Assembly: GCF_007994735.1 (NCBI RefSeq)
Contig: NZ_VOIL01000001.1
Coordinates: forward strand, 682,001 to 746,000
Source: Nesterenkonia populi
GTDB taxonomy: Bacteria > Actinomycetota > Actinomycetes > Actinomycetales > Micrococcaceae
Direction: 5' to 3'
Length of the DNA stretch: 64,000 nucleotides
In this document: positions 34,231 through 41,500 of the stretch, in pieces
How the letters are laid out: the number at the start of each line of letters is the position of its first letter
How positions within the stretch are numbered: the stretch's first letter is position 1
Program-made: the position numbers and the translations under genes
The notes under the pieces: model-generated
Databases searched by the model: none
Told to the model about the DNA's origin: nothing
Seen by the model: the letters and a program-made list of their open reading frames with translations, nothing else

Positions 34231-35193
34231 ATGACAAGCAGGAAGATTGTGGACAATCGGGGCGTCACGGTTTACGCCCCAGACTTGCAACGCACCTATG
34301 AGCCGGCTCGTGCAGACTGGTTCCTTCCCAGCGGAAAGAAGCTCGCCGTCAGCATCCTCATGCATGCTCCAGCATATATGGACAACGTTCCTGAGGGAGC
34401 CTTGAAGCCGCTGGAGATGCAGGGAGGCGTCGGAAGGGACACCAGTGAACCTCGGATCGGCCAGGTTGTCAGGCTGTCCCAATGGGACTTCGGTCTCACC
34501 GTAGGTATTTTTCGGCTTATGTCCATCGCAGAAGCCGTAGGAGTGCCCTTTGCAGTAACGCTTGACCAATATGGTGTGGAGCATGCACCCGGCCTGGCCG
34601 GAGAAGTAGGGCGTAGGGCCCCCGAAATTGTTGCTAGGGGGCGTGCCGCGAACCTCGTTTTCAGCGAGGAAATCTCACCCGAAAAGGAGCTCATCACCAT
34701 CCGAGAGTGTCTGGGCACGATTCGTGAGGCGACAGGGCGGACGCCTGCCGGGTGGTTCTCTCCGGAGCGTGCAACCTCCAGCCGCACCCATGCCCTGTTA
34801 GCTCAGGCAGGGATTTCTTGGTTCGGTGAGTGGCCTGTTGATGAGACCCCTGTGGTGGTTCCGACTGAGCCGAGTGAGGTGGTAAGCCTGCCCTTCTCAC
34901 TGGAGGCTGAGGACATGTTCGCACTTTATACGCGCGGTATGAGATTTGACGACTACGAGCAGTTCCTTAAAGACACGGTGCAGCAGCTGCTTGAAGACGC
35001 GGATATCGTAGGATCTCGTTTCTTAGGGCTCAGCTGGTTCGGCTGGGTGCTCGGGCAGGCGTGCTTCGCCGATGTTGCGGAGAGATTCCTTGCCTGGCTG
35101 GTGGAGCAACCTGAGGTTGAGATTCTCCTTCCTTCCGAGGTCGCCCCGTTAGCAGGCCGCGCTGTATCGGCAGACTCTGCAGGAGGCGTATGA
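34231..35193 (+). CDS. Polysaccharide deacetylase-fold protein with degenerate active site
   Basis: A 320-residue paralogue of the preceding protein, lying two bases after it. The two align through FGLTVGIFRLMSIAEAVGVPFAVTL (given here in overlapping family terms: region 87-111) and the following helix. The functional positions have changed: the NVEHY segment is APAYM, the MSHG histidine is Arg136 in IVARGRAAN, and the late ATHPFI histidine region is LSWFGWVLGQ. No replacement histidines line up. It is therefore probably a non-catalytic partner or regulator of the first protein, or an enzyme with different chemistry. No signal peptide is present. Confidence 0.75.
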   Translation: MTSRKIVDNRGVTVYAPDLQRTYEPARADWFLPSGKKLAVSILMHAPAYMDNVPEGALKPLEMQGGVGRDTSEPRIGQVVRLSQWDFGLTVGIFRLMSIAEAVGVPFAVTLDQYGVEHAPGLAGEVGRRAPEIVARGRAANLVFSEEISPEKELITIRECLGTIREATGRTPAGWFSPERATSSRTHALLAQAGISWFGEWPVDETPVVVPTEPSEVVSLPFSLEAEDMFALYTRGMRFDDYEQFLKDTVQQLLEDADIVGSRFLGLSWFGWVLGQACFADVAERFLAWLVEQPEVEILLPSEVAPLAGRAVSADSAGGV

Positions 35194-36272
35194 ATCCCAA
35201 GATTTTCAGCCCCATCACCCTGCGAGGCATCGAAGTGTCCAACCGCGTGTGGTTGTCCCCCATGTGCATGTATGCCTGCCCTGATGAAGATGGAGCCGTC
35301 GGTGATTTCCATCTTGCTCATTATGGGGCGGTAGCCCTTGGTGGGTCAGGGATGCTCATCACGGAGGCCACTGCGGTGCGCCCAGAAGGAAGAGTCACTC
35401 CCCAGGACGCCGGGCTGTGGGCGGCAGAGCAGATGTTTGCGTGGAAAAGAGTGACAGACTTCGTGCATGCGGCTGGCTCTCGAATCGCAGTGCAGCTGGC
35501 GCATGCCGGCCGAAAAGGAAGCAAATATCGCAACCTCCCTGGTGACGCGCCCGATCGAGGGAGTGTGGCCGCCGAACAAGGTGGTTGGAAAACCAAAGGA
35601 GCTACAAGGCAGGCATTTGGGTATTTGTCCGCTCCTGAAATTCTCTCTGAGGAAGAAGTTTGGGAGATCATCCGAAGTTTCGCGGACGCTGCTGAAAGAG
35701 CCGAAAAAGCGGGTTTCGATGCTGTGGAGCTTCATGGAGCACATGGCTACCTCCTTCACGAGTTCCTCTCCCCCTTGACTAATCAACGTGATGATCAATG
35801 GGGTGGAAGTCCCGAGGCGAGGGAATCTTTCCTTCTGAAGACGGTCCGGGCAGTGCGTGAAGTGTTGTCTCCTGAGACGCCGCTGTTGGTGCGCCTCTCA
35901 GTCAGCGACGTCACTGACGGGGGTATGACTGCGGAAGCATCGGCAACGCTTGCTGAGCGACTTGCAGAACAGGGTGCCGACTTCATCGATTGCTCCTCCG
36001 GTGGGTTGCTTCCCAACGTGGACTACAAGGCCTACCCGGGGTATCAGGTAGCTGACGCTCGCACAGTACGCAGCTCCGGCGTGCCGGTCGGAGCAGTTGG
36101 CCTGATCACAGAGCCCGAGCAGGCAGCTGAGATTGTTGAGGATGGAAGTGCAGATGTCGTACTGCTCGGCAGGGCAATGCTGAGAGACCCGCACTGGCCG
36201 CGTCGAGCAGCGAACGCTCTTGGAGCAACGCAAGCAGTGCCTCCGCCACCCCAATATCACCGAGCCTGGTGA
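35190..36272 (+). CDS. Old Yellow Enzyme family NADH:flavin oxidoreductase (YqjM-like)
   Basis: A 360-residue FMN enzyme of the class II (YqjM-type) ene-reductases. Key residues are Cys26 and Tyr28 in SPMCMYA, His105 in VQLAHAGRKG, and the substrate-binding pair His182/His185 in ELHGAHGYLLHEFLSP. These enzymes reduce activated C=C bonds next to carbonyl, imide or nitro groups with NAD(P)H; maleimides are classic good substrates in vitro. Overlaps the preceding gene by ATGA and is the last gene of the ten-gene operon and of the island. No terminator is visible before proC. Confidence 0.9.
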   Translation: MNPKIFSPITLRGIEVSNRVWLSPMCMYACPDEDGAVGDFHLAHYGAVALGGSGMLITEATAVRPEGRVTPQDAGLWAAEQMFAWKRVTDFVHAAGSRIAVQLAHAGRKGSKYRNLPGDAPDRGSVAAEQGGWKTKGATRQAFGYLSAPEILSEEEVWEIIRSFADAAERAEKAGFDAVELHGAHGYLLHEFLSPLTNQRDDQWGGSPEARESFLLKTVRAVREVLSPETPLLVRLSVSDVTDGGMTAEASATLAERLAEQGADFIDCSSGGLLPNVDYKAYPGYQVADARTVRSSGVPVGAVGLITEPEQAAEIVEDGSADVVLLGRAMLRDPHWPRRAANALGATQAVPPPPQYHRAW

Positions 36273-36285
36273 AGCAGGGGCCCAG

Positions 36286-36291
36286 TAGGGT
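36286..36291 (+). promoter_or_regulatory. -10 hexamer of proC (leaderless-type)
   Basis: TAGGGT ends six bases before the ATG at 36298. The matching -35 region would fall in the end of the island's last gene, so the right edge of the island probably lies within the proC promoter. Confidence 0.45.
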
Positions 36292-36297
36292 TGGAAT

Positions 36298-37137
36298 ATG
36301 ACTTCTGCGAAGATTGCGATGCTTGGCCTCGGGTCCATGAACGGGGCGATCCTCGCCGGGCTGCTGGGCTCCGGGGTGTCACCCGCCGACGTGACCGTCA
36401 CCAACCGGTCTGAGGCCTCCGCGCAGCGGGCCCGGGACGAGCACGGCGTCACTGCCCTGTCCGAGGAGAGCACCCCGGAGGCCAACCTGAAGGCTGCTGC
36501 CGAGGCCGACGTCGTCTTCCTCGGGGTGAAGCCCCACCAGATTACCGACCTCTGCGCCGAGATCCGTGAGGCGCTCAAGCCCGGCGCCGTCGTCGTCTCC
36601 GTAGCCGCCGCCGTCACCCTCGAGATGATGCAGGAGGCTCTGCGCGAGGGGCAGCCGGTGATCCGCACCATGCCGAACACCCCGATGTCCGTCGGCCTCG
36701 GCGTCGTCGGGCTGGCTCCCGGCGCCCACACCATGCGCGAGCAGACGGAGACGGTGGCTGAGCTGCTGGGCGCCTCCGGCAGTGTCCACATCCTCGATGA
36801 GCCGCAGATCGACGCGCTCACCGGGGTCGCCGGCTCCGGGCCCGCCTACGCGTTCTACCTCGCTGAGCACATGGCTGCGGCGGGCGTGGAGATGGGCCTG
36901 GCCCCTGAGCTCGCGGCGGACCTCGCCGCCCAGACCCTCTACGGTGCCGGGAGGATGCTTGTGGAGAACGGGGGTGCCGCCGACGCCGCCCAGCTGCGCC
37001 GCAACGTCAGCAGCCCCAACGGCACCACCGAGCAGGCGATCCGCACCTTCGACGATGCCGGGATGGCAGAGACCATCCGCGCCGGCGCCAAAGCCTCCGC
37101 CGCCCGGGCAGGAGAGATCAGCCGGTCGCTTTGCTGA
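36298..37137 (+). CDS. proC: Pyrroline-5-carboxylate reductase
   Basis: A 279-residue enzyme that catalyses the last step of proline synthesis, reducing 1-pyrroline-5-carboxylate with NAD(P)H. The Rossmann loop MLGLGSMNGAI and the C-terminal signature region (DALTGVAGSGPAYAFYLAEHM ... SSPNGTTEQAI) are intact. It returns to high G+C right after the island. Its last 20 bases overlap the convergent glutaredoxin-like gene. Confidence 0.95.
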   Translation: MTSAKIAMLGLGSMNGAILAGLLGSGVSPADVTVTNRSEASAQRARDEHGVTALSEESTPEANLKAAAEADVVFLGVKPHQITDLCAEIREALKPGAVVVSVAAAVTLEMMQEALREGQPVIRTMPNTPMSVGLGVVGLAPGAHTMREQTETVAELLGASGSVHILDEPQIDALTGVAGSGPAYAFYLAEHMAAAGVEMGLAPELAADLAAQTLYGAGRMLVENGGAADAAQLRRNVSSPNGTTEQAIRTFDDAGMAETIRAGAKASAARAGEISRSLC

Positions 37138-37363
37138 GCAGGCGGCGCAGGCGGGCCGAGTCGAACCTCCAGAAGTCCCGCGGCACCCCGTCGATCCGCA
37201 GCACCGGGATCTCTTCGGCGAACTGCTCCGCCAGCACCGCATCCTGGGTGATGTCCGTGGTCCGGTGCTCCAGCCCGAACTCCTCGCACACCTGTGCGGT
37301 GACCGCCAGCGCGTCCTGGCACAGGTGGCAGCCCGGCTTGACCAGCACCTCAACATCTCTCAC
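37118..37363 (-). CDS. Glutaredoxin-like thioredoxin-fold protein
   Basis: An 81-residue protein of the DUF836/glutaredoxin-like family. The redox motif CHLC is near the N-terminus (KPGCHLCQDA), and the cis-proline segment is EEIPVLRIDG. These small thiol proteins are common in actinobacteria; the reaction partner is unknown. I use the GTG at 37363, which follows GGAGGCCAC, in preference to a longer frame with no ribosome site. It converges on proC with a 20-base overlap. Confidence 0.82.
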   Translation of the reverse strand: MRDVEVLVKPGCHLCQDALAVTAQVCEEFGLEHRTTDITQDAVLAEQFAEEIPVLRIDGVPRDFWRFDSARLRRLLSKATG

Positions 37364-37401
37364 GTGGCCTCCTTCGGAAACAGCAGGCAGATACAACAAG
37401 A

Positions 37402-37430
37402 CCCCGGGGCCTCTGTGCGAGGATCCGGGG
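37402..37430 (-). terminator. Hairpin terminator of the bS22 gene
   Basis: CCCCGGGGCCTC (37402-37413) pairs with GAGGATCCGGGG (37419-37430) with two central mismatches around the loop TGTGC. On the minus strand the stem is followed by TCTTGTTGT, a T-rich tail. Confidence 0.6.
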
Positions 37431-37445
37431 CCCTGAATGAAGCTG

Positions 37446-37544
37446 CTACTTCTTATTGCGTCGCTGGTGGCGAGTCTTACGCAGACGCTTACGGTGCTTC
37501 TTCTTCGCCATGCGCTTGCGGCGCTTCTTGATCACTGAACCCAT
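37446..37544 (-). CDS. Small basic ribosomal protein bS22 (AURKAIP1/COX24 domain)
   Basis: A 32-residue, extremely basic peptide beginning MGSVIKKRRKRMAKKKH and ending RRNKK. This is the conserved actinobacterial short protein with the AURKAIP1/COX24 domain, found in mycobacterial ribosomes as bS22. It is too short for many gene finders. A GGGGG-containing leader lies upstream and a hairpin terminator downstream, so it is probably a strongly expressed single-gene unit. Its position near proC is a conserved neighbourhood in Micrococcales (from memory). Confidence 0.93.
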   Translation of the reverse strand: MGSVIKKRRKRMAKKKHRKRLRKTRHQRRNKK

Positions 37545-37655
37545 AGGGCGACAGTCCTTGTCTATAGGGGGTAGGCCAAATGGTCTCGGAGCAGTTTACA
37601 GACCCGCCCCCCAGCAGACGAAACCGGAGGCGAGGCTGCCGCCGCTGGGACCGCT

Positions 37656-38849
37656 TCAGTCATAGTAGGGGTCGAGGCCCCACAGGGGGAAGATCTCCTT
37701 GCGGGTCTGGATGATGGCACGGTCCACAGCGTTCTCCGGGTCATAGCCGTCCTCCCAGCTGCGGAAGACGGGCTCCGCGCCGTCGCCCATGCTCGTCGGA
37801 GGGTCGACGCCGAGGTGAGTCAGCTCCTCCTGCCAGCCCCGCGGAACCTTGGCGTCTGGGGGGATGGGGGATCCGGCGACCACGGCGGTCAGGTGGGTCC
37901 AGGCTCGCGGGACGATGCCGTGCACCGCGTAGCCCCCGCCGCCGGTGGCGAGCCAGCGTCCGGCGCAGTGCCTCTCGGCGAGCTCAGCGATGTCGAGGGC
38001 GATCCGCCGCTGCCCTTCCAGGCTCAGCCGCAGGTCGCTCATCGGGTCCTGAGCGTGGGCGTCGGCGCCGTGCTGAGAGAGGATCACCTCCGGCTCGAAC
38101 GCGTCCAGCACTGCGGGTACGAGGGCGTGGAAACCCCGGAGGAAGCCGGCGTCGTCCGTCTCCTCCGGCAGGGCAAGGTTCACGCTCATCCCCGCGGCCT
38201 CCCCGGTGCCCGTCTCGTTGGGGTACCCCGAGAACGGAAAGAGGTTCGCGCCCGACTGGTGCACCGATACTGTCATCACCCGCGGGTCCGCGTAGAAGAT
38301 CTGCTGGGTGCCGTCCCCGTGGTGTGCGTCCACGTCGATGTAGGCGATGCGGCGGAACCCGGCATCCAGGAGCGTCTGAGCAGCGAGGGCGACGTCGTTG
38401 TAGATGCAGAACCCGCCCGCCCGGCCGGCGTGGGCGTGGTGCATGCCGCCGGCGAAGTTCACGCCCCGGGCGAACCGGCCCGACGCGATCCCCTCAGCCA
38501 GCGCGGCCGTGCCCCCGGCGATCCGTGCTGCTCCCTGGTGCATCTGCGGGAACACGGGAGTGTCCTCGGTGCCCAGTCCGTGCTCCTCCGAGGCGACCCC
38601 GTTCGCGTCAGCCTCTCGCACCGCGTCCAGGTAGCCGGCTTCGTGGATGCTGCCCAGCTGCTCAGCGGTGGCGAGCTCCGGGGTGATGGTGATGACATTC
38701 TCCGCGTCGAGCACCCCCAGCTGGGCGCACAGCTGCTCGGTCAGCTCCAGCCGCACCGGGTCCATCGGGTGGGCGGCGGTGAATCGGTAGTCCAGCAGGG
38801 CTGGGTCCCACACCACGGCGGTGGACGGGAGGGCTGCTGTGCGAGTCAC
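37656..38849 (-). CDS. Acetoin utilization protein AcuC / histone deacetylase family
   Basis: A 397-residue zinc-dependent deacetylase-fold protein. The catalytic segments are present: GGMHHAHAGRAGGFCIYNDVALA (active His pair; read as positions around 130-150), DVDAHHGDGTQQIFY and a late GADAHAQDPM. AcuC-type enzymes deacetylate proteins such as acetyl-CoA synthetase in Bacillus. In this organism the role is likely protein deacetylation in carbon metabolism, with the target unknown. The GTG at 38849 is preceded by a leaderless-type -10. Confidence 0.88.
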   Translation of the reverse strand: MTRTAALPSTAVVWDPALLDYRFTAAHPMDPVRLELTEQLCAQLGVLDAENVITITPELATAEQLGSIHEAGYLDAVREADANGVASEEHGLGTEDTPVFPQMHQGAARIAGGTAALAEGIASGRFARGVNFAGGMHHAHAGRAGGFCIYNDVALAAQTLLDAGFRRIAYIDVDAHHGDGTQQIFYADPRVMTVSVHQSGANLFPFSGYPNETGTGEAAGMSVNLALPEETDDAGFLRGFHALVPAVLDAFEPEVILSQHGADAHAQDPMSDLRLSLEGQRRIALDIAELAERHCAGRWLATGGGGYAVHGIVPRAWTHLTAVVAGSPIPPDAKVPRGWQEELTHLGVDPPTSMGDGAEPVFRSWEDGYDPENAVDRAIIQTRKEIFPLWGLDPYYD

Positions 38850-38856
38850 ACGGTCA

Positions 38857-38862
38857 ACTCTA
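38857..38862 (-). promoter_or_regulatory. -10 hexamer of the acuC-like gene (leaderless-type)
   Basis: On the minus strand TAGAGT ends seven bases before the GTG at 38849; no Shine-Dalgarno is present. Confidence 0.5.
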
Positions 38863-38870
38863 TGACAGCT

Positions 38871-39542
38871 CTACGCGTGGTCCGCGAAGTACTCCAGTCT
38901 GCTGACGTCGCCGGAGACGACGATGGTGTCGCCTGCGGAGACGAGGGTGTCGGGCTGGGCGTAGACGAAGTCCTCGCCGGGGGACTTCACGCCCACCACG
39001 TTGACGCCGAGCTTCTTGCGGGGCTGGGCCTGGTCGATGGTCTTGCCGTGCAGGACCTTGGGCGGGCGCATCTTCACGATGGCGAAATCGTCGTCGAACT
39101 TGATGAAGTCCAGCATCTGGCCCGAGACCAGGTGGGCGGCACGGACCCCGGCGTCGTGCTCGGGGTAGATGACGTGATGGCAGCCGATGCGGGTGAGGAT
39201 CTTGCCGTGCGTGGGGTTGATGGCTTTGGCCCACACCTGTTTGACGCCGAGGTCCACGAGGTTCGCGGCAATCAGCACGGAGGACTCGATGGATGTGCCG
39301 ACGCCGACCACCGCGGAGTCGAACTCCTCGGCGCCGAGCTGCCGCAGCGCCTCCATGTCGGTGGCGTCGGCCTGGACGGTGTGGGTGAAGATGTCCGCGA
39401 ACTTCTGGACGAGACGGCCGTCGCTGTCCACGGCCAGGACTTCCTTCTCCTGGAAGACGAGCTGCTCGCCCAGGGCGATGCCGAACCGGCCCATCCCCAC
39501 CATGAGGATCGGCTTGTTGGGGGTGCGTCGTTGTCTAGCCAA
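38871..39542 (-). CDS. TrkA/KtrA family K+ channel regulatory subunit
   Basis: A 223-residue RCK protein: an N-terminal NAD(H)/nucleotide-binding Rossmann domain with GMGRFG at about 16-21 and a C-terminal TrkA_C domain (DTLVSAGDTIVVSGDV). It gates the partner TrkH/KtrB channel. It starts at a TTG that overlaps the end of the channel gene by eight bases, so the pair is co-translated. Confidence 0.92.
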   Translation of the reverse strand: MARQRRTPNKPILMVGMGRFGIALGEQLVFQEKEVLAVDSDGRLVQKFADIFTHTVQADATDMEALRQLGAEEFDSAVVGVGTSIESSVLIAANLVDLGVKQVWAKAINPTHGKILTRIGCHHVIYPEHDAGVRAAHLVSGQMLDFIKFDDDFAIVKMRPPKVLHGKTIDQAQPRKKLGVNVVGVKSPGEDFVYAQPDTLVSAGDTIVVSGDVSRLEYFADHA

Positions 39543-40899
39543 TGATCGGCCGTCCTTCCGGGTAGCGGTAGCGGATGCGGCTCTGCCGCAGGGTCAGGGC
39601 TGCGGCGAAGGTCATGATGCCCACACGTCCAGCAAACATCAGTGCGGAGAGCACGTACAGGCCGGACGGCGGCAGCTCGGAGCTCAGCCCGGAGGTGAGC
39701 CCGCATGTGGCGAAGGCGCTGATCGATTCGAACAGCGGCCGTTCGAGGTCCTCGTCGCTGATGATCATCAGCGCCATGGTGGAGACCAGGATGAACGTGG
39801 CCCCCATGGCGACCACGCTGACTGCCACCCGGACAGCCTGGGCGGGAATGGTGCGGCCGTGGGCGGTGGACTCGCCGTGGCCTCGGGCCTCGGCGAGGAA
39901 CGCCAGGAAGATCACCGCCAAGGTGGTGACCTTGATGCCGCCCGCGGTGGACGCCGAGCCGCCGCCCACGAACATCATCGCGCTGGTGAGCAGCATCGTC
40001 TCGGAGTGCTCTATCGCATTTTCAACCACGGAGAAGCCGCCCGAGCGCATCATCACCGAGGCGAACAGGGAGTTCTGCAGCTTCTCCCCGGCGGTCATCT
40101 GCCCGATGGTCTCGGTGTGGTTCCATTCCAGCAGGGCGTAGCCGACGGCGCCCAGCACCATCAGCAGCACGGTCACCTCCATGGTGAGCTTGGCGTGCAG
40201 GCCCCAGCGCTTGACGTGCCAGCGGCACCGCCACAGCACCAGCAGCACTGGGAATCCGAGCGAGCCGAGGAAGACGCCGATCATGATTGTCCAGAGGACG
40301 ACGGGGTCGTGGCTGACGCCGTCGAGCCCGTCAGGGTGGATGATGAACCCGGCGTTGTTGAACGCGGAGACCGAGTAGAAGAGCCCGTGCCAGATGCCGG
40401 CGAGCACGTCCTGCTCCAGCTGGATGAGCCGAGGAACCAGAACGACGGCGAGGGCCGCCTCCACGACGAGGGAGCAGATCACCACGGTGCGGATGAGGGA
40501 GCCGACCTCGCCCAGGGAGCCGGTGGGCATTCCCTGCTCGGCGACCAGCCGGGTGCGCAGTCCGAGGTGGTGCGTGACGGAGAGCGCGACCAGGGAGGCG
40601 AGGGTGAGAATGCCGAGTCCGCCGATCTGGATGCCGGCGAGGATGACGATCTGTCCGGCCGGAGACCAGTGCTCGGCGGTGTTCACTGAGGTCAGTCCGG
40701 TGACGGAGACTGCTGAGGTGGCGGTGAACAGGGCGTCGTGGAAGGCGGGGGAGCGGCCGTCGGCGGTGGACCAGGGGGCCAGCAGCAGCGCGGTGAACAC
40801 CATGATCACCGCTGCGAAGATCAGCAGCGCGGTGCGCGGCGGGGATGACTGGGCCATCCGGCTGACCAGTCGCTTGGTTCCCTCCCAGGCTTCGCGCAC
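39535..40899 (-). CDS. TrkH/KtrB family potassium uptake channel
   Basis: A 454-residue membrane protein with four pore loops; examples of the selectivity segments are SAVSVTGLTSV, SAFNNAGF, GGGSASTAGGIK and ISAFATCGLTSGLS, each centred on a Gly. It imports K+ together with the RCK subunit encoded downstream. K+ uptake is the first response to osmotic upshift, which fits the ectoine genes immediately upstream. The GTG start at 40899 is preceded by TACAGT at leaderless spacing. Confidence 0.93.
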   Translation of the reverse strand: MREAWEGTKRLVSRMAQSSPPRTALLIFAAVIMVFTALLLAPWSTADGRSPAFHDALFTATSAVSVTGLTSVNTAEHWSPAGQIVILAGIQIGGLGILTLASLVALSVTHHLGLRTRLVAEQGMPTGSLGEVGSLIRTVVICSLVVEAALAVVLVPRLIQLEQDVLAGIWHGLFYSVSAFNNAGFIIHPDGLDGVSHDPVVLWTIMIGVFLGSLGFPVLLVLWRCRWHVKRWGLHAKLTMEVTVLLMVLGAVGYALLEWNHTETIGQMTAGEKLQNSLFASVMMRSGGFSVVENAIEHSETMLLTSAMMFVGGGSASTAGGIKVTTLAVIFLAFLAEARGHGESTAHGRTIPAQAVRVAVSVVAMGATFILVSTMALMIISDEDLERPLFESISAFATCGLTSGLSSELPPSGLYVLSALMFAGRVGIMTFAAALTLRQSRIRYRYPEGRPIIG

Positions 40900-40905
40900 G
40901 CACCT

Positions 40906-40911
40906 ACTGTA
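40906..40911 (-). promoter_or_regulatory. -10 hexamer of the trkH-like gene (leaderless-type)
   Basis: On the minus strand TACAGT ends six bases before the GTG at 40899. Confidence 0.5.
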
Positions 40912-40920
40912 GACACGCAG

Positions 40921-40949
40921 CGGGCCCGGCCGAAGTGCGACCGGGCCCG
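40921..40949 (-). terminator. G+C-rich hairpin after ectC
   Basis: CGGGCCCGG (40921-40929) and CCGGGCCCG (40941-40949) form a perfect nine-base stem around an 11-base loop. It stands 31 bases after the ectC stop and just before the trkH-like promoter. There is no T-run. Confidence 0.6.
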
Positions 40950-40979
40950 AAGGTTGAAGGTTAGCTTCAGAGGAAGAGC

Positions 40980-41372
40980 TCAGTCCTCTTCGATGATCAG
41001 CGGGTAGACGCCGTTCTCGTCGTGGACTTCGCGGCCGGTGACCGGGGGGTTGAAGACGCAGACCATGCGCATCTCCTCCTCCACGGACACATGGTGCTTC
41101 TCGTGCCCGTCGAGGAGGTACAGGAACCCGTCGGTGATCGGGTACTCCTTGCCGGTCTCCTTGTCGGTGAGGGTGCCCTTGCCGCCCACGCAGTAGACGG
41201 CCTCCACATGGTTTGCGTACCAGAAGTCGTTCTCGGTGCCAGCCCGCAGCGTGGTCTCGTGCAGGGAGAAGCCGACCTTCTCCTTGGCGAGGACCATTCG
41301 GCGGGATCGCCAGTTGGGCTCGTTGATGTCGCGGTCGGTGCCGTTGAGGTCATCGATGTGCAGGGTGTACAT
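40980..41372 (-). CDS. ectC: L-ectoine synthase
   Basis: A 130-residue cupin enzyme that cyclises N-gamma-acetyl-L-2,4-diaminobutyrate to ectoine. Family segments are [20 protein letters not shown], the metal/active region [19 protein letters not shown], and [11 protein letters not shown]. Start ATG after AAGGAGCG. Last gene of ectABC; no ectoine hydroxylase gene (ectD) follows. Confidence 0.96.
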   Translation of the reverse strand: MYTLHIDDLNGTDRDINEPNWRSRRMVLAKEKVGFSLHETTLRAGTENDFWYANHVEAVYCVGGKGTLTDKETGKEYPITDGFLYLLDGHEKHHVSVEEEMRMVCVFNPPVTGREVHDENGVYPLIIEED

Positions 41373-41500
41373 ACACGCTCCTTAAAGTTTGGGGAGGGAC
41401 GACGCCGTCGTGCCTGAGGTCATGCTCCCAGGCGAACGTTGCGCCCCGGTTACCGAGCACGGGGCACGTCAGGGAGGCCCGCCGCCGGGCCAGCTGCCGG

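Larger units (their letters stand above)
14526..36297. other. Metabolic genomic island between the isomerase gene and proC
   Basis: Every gene in this stretch is visibly AT-richer than both flanks. It uses ordinary Shine-Dalgarno starts instead of the leaderless starts seen outside, and encodes transport and catabolic functions only. Two local regulators, three transport systems and eight enzyme-like genes fill it, with no transposase, integrase or tRNA at either end. The core order isomerase-proC appears interrupted. Exact ends are inferred from the change in composition; no flanking direct repeat was found by eye. Confidence 0.65.

Noticed and set aside
14526..36297. A prophage or integrative conjugative element
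   Set aside because: No integrase, relaxase, phage structural or transposase gene is visible anywhere in the block.
37815..39545. A long plus-strand frame over the acuC-like and trkA genes
   Set aside because: Both minus-strand genes have clear family motifs; the plus-strand product is repetitive Gly/Val/Leu-rich shadow.
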